Shown here: positions 58,102 through 64,000 of the stretch, one piece after another
How the letters are laid out: every line of letters begins with the position of its first letter
How positions within the stretch are numbered: position 1 is the stretch's first letter
From: Microbacterium limosum
GTDB lineage: Bacteria > Actinomycetota > Actinomycetes > Actinomycetales > Microbacteriaceae
DNA: 64,000 bases
Assembly: GCF_036324365.1 (NCBI RefSeq)
Contig: NZ_CP137080.1
Span: forward strand, 372,001 to 436,000
Direction: 5' to 3'
Translations under genes and position numbers: made by a program
Notes under the pieces: generated by a model
What the model saw: the letters and a program-made list of their open reading frames with translations, nothing else
What the model was told of the DNA's origin: nothing
Databases searched by the model: none

Positions 58102-60180
58102 TCATTCCGACACGAGGTCGGGCAGCGCGCTGCGCAGCTCGTCGAGCCATGCCCGCGCGTTGCCGTCCGAGGGCGCGCGCCAGTCGCCGCGCGGCGAGAG
58201 GGAGCCCGCGGGCGACACCTTGGGGCCGTTGGGGATCGCGGAGCGCTTGAACTGCGCGAACGCGAAGTATCGGCGCAGGAACACCTCGAGCCACCGCACG
58301 ATCGTCGGCAGGTCGTAGCTGTAGCGCTCGTCGTCCGGGAAGCCGGGCGGCCATGCCCCGGCATCCGCGTCGCGCCACGCCTCGTGCGCGATGAACGCGA
58401 TCTTCGAGGGCCGCATCCCGTAGCGCAGGATGTGGAAGAGGGTGACGTCGTGCAGCGCGTACGGGCCGATCTTGTCCTGGGTCGACTGCACCTTGCCGTC
58501 CTCGCCGGCCGGGACCAGCTCGGGCGAGATCTCGGTGTCGAGGACCGACTGCAGCACGGCCGCCTCCGCGGCATCCACGCCCTCACCCGCCGAGATCACC
58601 CAGCGGATGAGGTGCTGCACGAGCGTCTTGGGCACGCCGGTGTTGACGGCGTAGTGGCTCATCTGGTCGCCGACGCCGTAGGTGGCCCAGCCGAGGGCGA
58701 GCTCCGACAGGTCGGACGTGCCGATGACCATGCCGCCATTCTGGTTGGCCAGACGGAAGAGGAAGTCGGTGCGCAGCCCGGCCTGCACGTTCTCGAAGGT
58801 CACGTCGTACACGGGCTCGCCGCCCGAGAACGGGTGGCCGATCTCCGCGAGCATGAGGGCGGCGCTCTCGCGGATGTCGATCGTCTCGATGCTCGCGCCC
58901 ACCGACTCCGCCAGCGCGATCGCGTTCGACTTCGTGTGGTCGCTCGTGGCGAACCCCGGCATCGTGTAGGCCAGGATGTCGGAGCGCGGGCGCCCCATCC
59001 GGTCCATCGCCCGCGCGACGACGAGCAGGGCGTGGGTGGAGTCGAGCCCGCCGCTCACGCCGATGACCGGCTTGGGATCGCCGATGGAGCGCATGCGCTG
59101 CACGAGGCCCGAGACCTGGATGTTGAACGCCTCGTAGCAGTCCTGGGCGAGGCGCGCGGGGTCGTCGGGCACGAACGGGAAGCGGTCGATCGGCCGCCGC
59201 AGGCCGGTCGCGGAGCGGGGCACCCCCAGCGTGAACGGCACCGTGAAGAACTCGTCGGTGCGCGCGGCGTGCGTGCGCCGGTTGTCGTCGAAGGTGCCCT
59301 GCCGGGCGCGGTCCTGCCGCAGCCGGTCGAGGTCGACGTCGGCGATCGAGTGGCGCGGCCCGTCGGGGAAGCGCTCGGTCTCGGCCAGCAGGTTGCCCGC
59401 CTCGTAGATCATCGTCTGCCCGTCCCACGAGACGTCGTTCGTCGATTCGCCCGCGCCGGCCGCGGCGTACGCATAGGCGGCGAGGCAGCGCAGCGACTGC
59501 GACTGGCAGAGGTCGGCGCGGTCCTCGGCCCGCGCGATCGTGATGGGGCTTCCCGAGAGGTTCAGCAGCACGGTCGCGCCCGCGAGCGCCGCCTCCGCGG
59601 AGGGCGGGATGGGAACCCACACGTCCTCGCAGACCTCGGCGTGCACGACGAGGCCCGGCACATCCGTGGCGGAGAACAGCAGCTTGGGCCCGAACGGCGC
59701 CTCGAGCCCCGCGACGCGGATCCACCGGGCATGCGGCCCGTCGAGGTCGTCGCCGGGGGCGAACCAGCGGCGCTCGTAGAACTCCCGGTAGGTGGGCAGG
59801 TACGACTTGGGGGCGACCCCGAGCAGCTGACCGCCCTGGATCGCGACGGCGCAGTTGTACACGCGGTTGCGGTGCCGCAGCGGCGCGCCGACGACGAAGA
59901 GCGGCGCGAGGTCGGCGGATGCCTCGACGAGCGTCTGGACGGCGGCCTCCACGGCATCCAGCACGGCGTCCTGCAGCACGAGGTCCTCGATGCTGTAGCC
60001 GCTGAGGCACAGCTCGGGGAACACCGCGACGGCGACGCCCTCGGCGGCGCACTCGCGCACGGACGCGAGCACCGTCTGCGCGTTCGTGCGCGGGTCGGCC
60101 AGGGCGAGCGGGATCGTGCAGGCGGCGACGCGGGCAAACCCGTGCCGATACGGGTTGTCGAACGGCAGGCTCTCGGTCAC
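58102..60180 (-). CDS. nadE: Glutamine-dependent NAD+ synthetase
   Basis: The 692-residue protein has an N-terminal glutaminase of the nitrilase type with the Glu of VFPELCLSGYSIEDLVLQ, the Lys of VAPKSYLPTYREFYERRWF and the Cys of VHAEVCEDVWVPIPPSA, and a C-terminal NAD synthase domain with the PP-loop VIGVSGGLDSTHALLVVARA. It makes NAD from nicotinic acid adenine dinucleotide. The start at 60180 gives the family length for actinobacteria. Confidence 0.95.
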   Translation of the reverse strand: MTESLPFDNPYRHGFARVAACTIPLALADPRTNAQTVLASVRECAAEGVAVAVFPELCLSGYSIEDLVLQDAVLDAVEAAVQTLVEASADLAPLFVVGAPLRHRNRVYNCAVAIQGGQLLGVAPKSYLPTYREFYERRWFAPGDDLDGPHARWIRVAGLEAPFGPKLLFSATDVPGLVVHAEVCEDVWVPIPPSAEAALAGATVLLNLSGSPITIARAEDRADLCQSQSLRCLAAYAYAAAGAGESTNDVSWDGQTMIYEAGNLLAETERFPDGPRHSIADVDLDRLRQDRARQGTFDDNRRTHAARTDEFFTVPFTLGVPRSATGLRRPIDRFPFVPDDPARLAQDCYEAFNIQVSGLVQRMRSIGDPKPVIGVSGGLDSTHALLVVARAMDRMGRPRSDILAYTMPGFATSDHTKSNAIALAESVGASIETIDIRESAALMLAEIGHPFSGGEPVYDVTFENVQAGLRTDFLFRLANQNGGMVIGTSDLSELALGWATYGVGDQMSHYAVNTGVPKTLVQHLIRWVISAGEGVDAAEAAVLQSVLDTEISPELVPAGEDGKVQSTQDKIGPYALHDVTLFHILRYGMRPSKIAFIAHEAWRDADAGAWPPGFPDDERYSYDLPTIVRWLEVFLRRYFAFAQFKRSAIPNGPKVSPAGSLSPRGDWRAPSDGNARAWLDELRSALPDLVSE

Positions 60181-60242
60181 CCGCCCAGTCTTGCATCGAT
60201 GCCCCGCCGGAGATGTCGGATGCCGCGGCTAGCCTCGAAGCG

Positions 60243-63200
60243 ATGCGATACACACCTCCCACCGCCACGTCGCCCGCCCGCCTGGTCACGAGCGCGAGCG
60301 ATCTCAAGGCGGCGTCGGAGTGCGAGTTCGCGTGGCTGCGGGCGATCGACGCGAAGCTCGGGCGCACCGCCGCCGTCGAGGACCCCGACGACCCCACGCT
60401 CGAGCGCGCCGCGCGCCTCGGAGACCGGCACGAGGAGCGGATGCTCGAGGCCTACCGCGAGCGCTTCGGTGCGTCGGGCGTCGCCGAGATCGAGCGCGCC
60501 TCCTCGGCCGACGCGGCGGCGCTCGCCGAGGCCGTCGCCGCCACGGGGCGGGCCCTGCGCTCCGACGCCCGCGTGGTGTTCCAGGCGGCCTTCGCCACCG
60601 ACGACTTCGTGGGCTTCGCCGACTTCCTCCTCCGCGACCCCGACGGCCGGTGGGTCGTGCAGGACACCAAGCTCGCCCGCCGTGCACGGGTGACCGCGCT
60701 CATGCAGCTCGCGGCATACGTCGATCAGCTCGATCGACTCGGGGCGCCGCGCGCCGACCGCGTCGAGCTGCTCCTCGGCGACGGCACCACGAGCATCCAC
60801 GCCGTCGACGACGTGCTTCCCGTCTACCGGCTCCGCCGCGCGCGGCTGGGCGAGCTCATCGCCGACCGCCGCATCGATCTCGGCGCCGGCGCGGCGGCCG
60901 TCGCGTGGGGCGATGACCGCTTCAGCGCGTGCGGGCGCTGCGCGACGTGTCAGATCGAGGTGGAGGCATCCCACGATCTGCTGCTCGTCGCGGGAATGCG
61001 GCCGCTGCAGCGGCGGCGCCTGCGCGCGGCGGGGATCGAGACGATCGATCGGCTCGCCGCGGCGGAGGCCGCGCCGGCCGGGATGAACCCCGAGGTCTTC
61101 GCCCTGCTGGCGACGCAGGCGCGGCTGCAGCTCGAGGCCGATCCCGAGGCCGCGCCGCCGTATCGCGTCGTCGAGCCGCGCGCCCTCGCGGCGCTGCCGC
61201 CCGCCGACCCCGGCGACCTCTTCTTCGACTTCGAGGGCGACCCGCTCTACACCGAGGGAGCGGGCTCGCAGTGGGGCCTCGACTACCTCTTCGGCTGGGT
61301 CGACGACCGCGAGGTGTTCTCCTCGCTGTGGGCGCACTCCTTCGAGGCCGAGAAGGCCGCGCTCGTGCGGTTCCTCGAGATCGTCGCCGCGCAGCGCGCC
61401 GCCCACCCCGGCATGCACATCTACCACTACGCCCCGTACGAGACGAGCCACCTGCTCGCGATGGCCGCGCGCTACGGCGTGGGCGAGGCCGAGGTCGACA
61501 CCCTCCTGCGCGACGGGGTCTTCGTCGACCTCTACCCCATCGTGCGGCGCGCGCTCCGGGTCGGGTCGCGTTCGTACTCGATCAAGAAGCTCGAGCCGCT
61601 CTACATGGGCGACGAGCACCGCTCGAGCGATGTGCAGCGCGGCGACGAGTCGATCGTGCGGTACGTCGAGGCGCGGGCGCTCGACGATGGGGGGGACGAC
61701 GCGGGCGCCGCGCGCATCCTCGACGACATCGCCGACTACAACCGCTACGACTGCGTCTCCACGAGACGCCTGCGCGACTGGCTGCGCGAGCGAGCGGCCG
61801 AGAACGGCATCGTCGCCGCCGCCGACCCCGAGGTCGAGGGGGCGGGTTACGCGCCGTCGGTACGGGCGGAGGCGCTGCTGCGTCGCGCCGAGGCGATCGC
61901 GGCGGGGCCGGTGCCGTCGGCGGATGCCGCCGCCGACGAGCGCGCGCTGCGCCTGGCCGCAGCGGCGATCGACTACTACCCGCGCGAGGCGAAGTCGTTC
62001 TGGGCGGCCCACTTCCTCCGGCTGCGGGAGCCGGTGACGGTGTGGGAGCACACGCGCGACGTCGTCGCCCTCGACCGGGCGCGCAGCGAGGTCGTCGAGG
62101 ACTGGCACCGCCCCGAGCGGGCGCGCGTGGATCGCCGCGTGCTGCGACTGCGCGGCGAGCCCGCCCCGGGCACGCGGCTCAAGGCCGGCACCGACCCGTT
62201 CGCGGTCTACGAGCTCCCCGCCCCCTTCCCGTTCGAGGCGTCACCGCGGTGGATCCACGCCGACCACCGCGTTCGGGTGATCGAGGAGACCGACGACGGG
62301 GCGATCGTGGAGGAGAGCGCGGTCGACGGGATGACGTGGGCCGAGCTCCCCGTCGCCCTCACCCCCGCAGCCCCTCCGCGCGCCGGCAACCAGCAGGCTG
62401 CGATCGACGCCTGGGCCGATCGGGTGCTCGAGGAGGGCGACGGCCTGCCGCCGGGGCCAGCCGCCGACATCCTGTGCCGCCGCGCGCCTCGCGGCGTCGG
62501 GGGCCTCCCCGAGCCGGGCGCACCGGTGGATGCGGCCGAGATCGCGCGGGCTCTGCGCGCGCTCGATCGCAGCTACCTGGCCGTGCAGGGCCCGCCGGGC
62601 ACCGGCAAGACCTACATCGGCTCGCACGTCGTCGAGGCCCTCGTGCGCGAGCACGGGTGGCGCGTGGGCGTCGTGGCCCAGTCGCACGCGGTCGTCGAGC
62701 ACATGCTCGATCGCATCGTGGATGCCGGGGTCCCCGCCCGGCTCGTCGGCAAGGCCCCCAAAGACGACGCGTCCGAGGTGGCGTTCACGGCGCTGCCGAA
62801 GAACGGCGTCGCGGCGTTCGCCGCCGAGAACGCCGCGACCGGCTACGTCCTCGGCGGCACCGCGTGGGACTTCAGCCACGAGGGGCGCGTGCCGCGGGGA
62901 TCGCTCGATCTCCTCGTCATCGACGAGGCCGGTCAGTTCTCGCTCGCCTCGACGATCGCGGTCTCGCTCGCGGCATCCCGGCTGCTCCTCCTCGGCGACC
63001 CGCAGCAGCTGCCGCAGGTGAGCCAGGGCACGCATCCCGAGCCCGTGGACACGTCGGCGCTCGGGTGGCTCATGGACGGCGAGGCGGTGCTGCCGGCCGG
63101 GCGCGGCTTCTTCCTGCCCGAGAGCAGGCGGATGCATCCCGCCGTCGCGGAACCCGTGTCGCACCTCGCCTACGCGGGGCGCCTGGCCTCGCATCCCTCG

Positions 63201-63740
63201 GCCGCCCGCCGCCGCATCGACGGGGTCGAGCCGGGCCTGCACGTCGTCCCGGTCGTGCACCACGAGAACACGACGGCGTCGATCGAGGAGGCCGCCGAGG
63301 TCGTGCGCCTCGCGAGGTCGGTGATTGGTCGCCCCTACGACGACGGCGCGGGGGAGCGTCCGCTCGCGCCGGAGGACGTCATCGTCGTGGCGCCGTACAA
63401 CGCCCAGGTCGCGGAGATCCGCCGCGCGCTCGACGCGGCCGGGCTCCGCGGCATCCCCGTCGGCACGGTCGATCTCTTCCAGGGGCAGGAGGCGGCCGTG
63501 TCGATCCTCAGCCTCGCGGCCTCGAGCGCGCGCGACGCCCCTCGCGGTATCGACTTCCTCCTGCTGGCCAATCGCCTCAACGTGGCGATCTCCCGCGCGA
63601 AGGTCGCGGCGTACCTCGTGCACTCCCCTGGTCTGCTCGACGACCTGCCGCATACGCCCGAGGGGGTGGCGCGCCTCAGCGCGTTCAGCCGGCTGGTCGG
63701 CGGCGGGCGTGGGCCCGCGGCCCGTCAGACCGTGCCGTAG
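60243..63740 (+). CDS. TM0106-like RecB nuclease + AAA (DNA2/NAM7-type) helicase fusion
   Basis: The 1165-residue protein has a RecB-like nuclease part ([20 protein letters not shown] then QDTKLARRA), a four-Cys-like cluster ([11 protein letters not shown]), a RNase H-like block ([14 protein letters not shown], about 328) and an SF1 helicase: Walker [16 protein letters not shown] (about 781), DEAG in [15 protein letters not shown] (about 894), [14 protein letters not shown], and [14 protein letters not shown]. It likely processes nucleic acid; the role is unknown. ATG 60243 is the start. Confidence 0.88.
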   Translation: MRYTPPTATSPARLVTSASDLKAASECEFAWLRAIDAKLGRTAAVEDPDDPTLERAARLGDRHEERMLEAYRERFGASGVAEIERASSADAAALAEAVAATGRALRSDARVVFQAAFATDDFVGFADFLLRDPDGRWVVQDTKLARRARVTALMQLAAYVDQLDRLGAPRADRVELLLGDGTTSIHAVDDVLPVYRLRRARLGELIADRRIDLGAGAAAVAWGDDRFSACGRCATCQIEVEASHDLLLVAGMRPLQRRRLRAAGIETIDRLAAAEAAPAGMNPEVFALLATQARLQLEADPEAAPPYRVVEPRALAALPPADPGDLFFDFEGDPLYTEGAGSQWGLDYLFGWVDDREVFSSLWAHSFEAEKAALVRFLEIVAAQRAAHPGMHIYHYAPYETSHLLAMAARYGVGEAEVDTLLRDGVFVDLYPIVRRALRVGSRSYSIKKLEPLYMGDEHRSSDVQRGDESIVRYVEARALDDGGDDAGAARILDDIADYNRYDCVSTRRLRDWLRERAAENGIVAAADPEVEGAGYAPSVRAEALLRRAEAIAAGPVPSADAAADERALRLAAAAIDYYPREAKSFWAAHFLRLREPVTVWEHTRDVVALDRARSEVVEDWHRPERARVDRRVLRLRGEPAPGTRLKAGTDPFAVYELPAPFPFEASPRWIHADHRVRVIEETDDGAIVEESAVDGMTWAELPVALTPAAPPRAGNQQAAIDAWADRVLEEGDGLPPGPAADILCRRAPRGVGGLPEPGAPVDAAEIARALRALDRSYLAVQGPPGTGKTYIGSHVVEALVREHGWRVGVVAQSHAVVEHMLDRIVDAGVPARLVGKAPKDDASEVAFTALPKNGVAAFAAENAATGYVLGGTAWDFSHEGRVPRGSLDLLVIDEAGQFSLASTIAVSLAASRLLLLGDPQQLPQVSQGTHPEPVDTSALGWLMDGEAVLPAGRGFFLPESRRMHPAVAEPVSHLAYAGRLASHPSAARRRIDGVEPGLHVVPVVHHENTTASIEEAAEVVRLARSVIGRPYDDGAGERPLAPEDVIVVAPYNAQVAEIRRALDAAGLRGIPVGTVDLFQGQEAAVSILSLAASSARDAPRGIDFLLLANRLNVAISRAKVAAYLVHSPGLLDDLPHTPEGVARLSAFSRLVGGGRGPAARQTVP

Positions 63741-64000
63741 AGGCGGTCGCCGGCGTCGCCGAGGCCCGGGACGATGTAGCCCCTCTCGTTCAGGCGCTCG
63801 TCGATCGCGCCGAGCACGAGGGTCACGTCGCGGCCGTCCACCTGCCTCTCGATCGCGGCGACCCCCTCGGGTGCGCCGAGCAGGCAGATGGCGGTCACGT
63901 CCTGCGCACCGCGGCGGAAGAGGAACTCGATCGCGGCACCGAGCGAGCCGCCCGTGGCGAGCATCGGGTCGAGCACGAAGCACTGGCGGTCGCTGAGGTC
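63725..64000 (-). CDS. upp: Uracil phosphoribosyltransferase, 3' part
   Basis: The frame continues past the right edge. It encodes the C-terminal 90 residues of Upp: [20 protein letters not shown] (PRPP-binding DPMLATGGS) and the ending [20 protein letters not shown]. Upp salvages uracil to UMP with PRPP. Its stop overlaps the end of the nuclease-helicase gene by 16 bases on the opposite strand. Confidence 0.93.
   Translation of the reverse strand, partial: DLSDRQCFVLDPMLATGGSLGAAIEFLFRRGAQDVTAICLLGAPEGVAAIERQVDGRDVTLVLGAIDERLNERGYIVPGLGDAGDRLYGTV

Noticed and set aside
60177..62108. Minus-strand frame of 643 codons opposite the nuclease-helicase gene
   Set aside because: It contains no domain and mirrors the + strand gene, which has complete helicase motifs.
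1..64000. tRNA, rRNA or CRISPR features
   Set aside because: I saw no T-loop/acceptor pattern, no rRNA sequence and no spaced direct-repeat array. TTCGAA occurrences at 1355-1372 belong to the LexA-like box, not to a tRNA T-loop.

Overview
The window looks like chromosomal DNA of a high-GC actinobacterium, most likely Microbacteriaceae and probably Microbacterium. The grounds are the very high GC, many GTG starts, two DUF222-HNH (13E12-type) genes, a DtxR/IdeR-type iron promoter, DUF4012 and DUF4916 genes, and a strong excess of the words GGATGCC/GGCATCC. This placement is inferred from style and gene families; no rRNA or tRNA gene is visible to confirm it.

Layout. 0-11.3 kb: two DUF222-HNH genes, each with a LexA-like box over its start, enclose a PH-domain gene flanked by 25-bp direct repeats, two convergent AraC regulators, an aldehyde dehydrogenase, a membrane protein, a DUF4012 protein and a DUF4916 (Nudix-like) protein. 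11.3-29.8 kb: a Wzx/Wzy-type surface-polysaccharide locus. It holds GDP-L-fucose synthesis (gmd, fcl), a WcaI-like and a second GT4 glycosyltransferase, a WcaF-like acyltransferase, a polymerase, a flippase and the initiating polyprenyl glycosylphosphotransferase. It also holds what appears to be a complete nonulosonic-acid route of the pseudaminic type: PseB, PseC, a fused PseG-PseH, PseI and an SpsF-type cytidylyltransferase fused to an aldo/keto reductase, with an extra SDR and a MptE/Maf/GT42-like protein that could be the sugar-acid transferase. The middle of this locus (about 15-28 kb) is visibly less GC-rich than its surroundings, as in an acquired polysaccharide block.

29.8-43.4 kb: ABM monooxygenase, a VapBC-like pair, a decayed stretch with fragments of several genes around an intact aldo/keto reductase, a siderophore uptake operon (lipoprotein, two permeases, ATPase) divergent from a siderophore-interacting reductase with two DtxR-type boxes between them, a broken peptidase E, an AlkA-type glycosylase, a winged-helix regulator, and an acetylxylan-esterase/beta-glucosidase pair. 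43.4-46.3 kb: a small hairpin element and two tandem IS110-family elements with structured leaders that may encode bridge RNAs. 46.3-64 kb: housekeeping and repair genes, including an alpha/beta hydrolase, a DHA2-type MFS exporter, a Nudix hydrolase, sbcD-sbcC, a nucleosidase, a deaminase-like protein, a flavoprotein disulfide reductase, glutamine-dependent NAD synthase, a RecB-like nuclease/helicase, and the 3' end of upp running off the right edge.

The most interesting part is the 20.6-27.8 kb nonulosonic-acid module: two fused enzymes and two additional reductases suggest an actinobacterial surface polymer carrying pseudaminic acid or a modified relative. The second is the pair of apparently LexA-controlled, leaderless DUF222-HNH genes.
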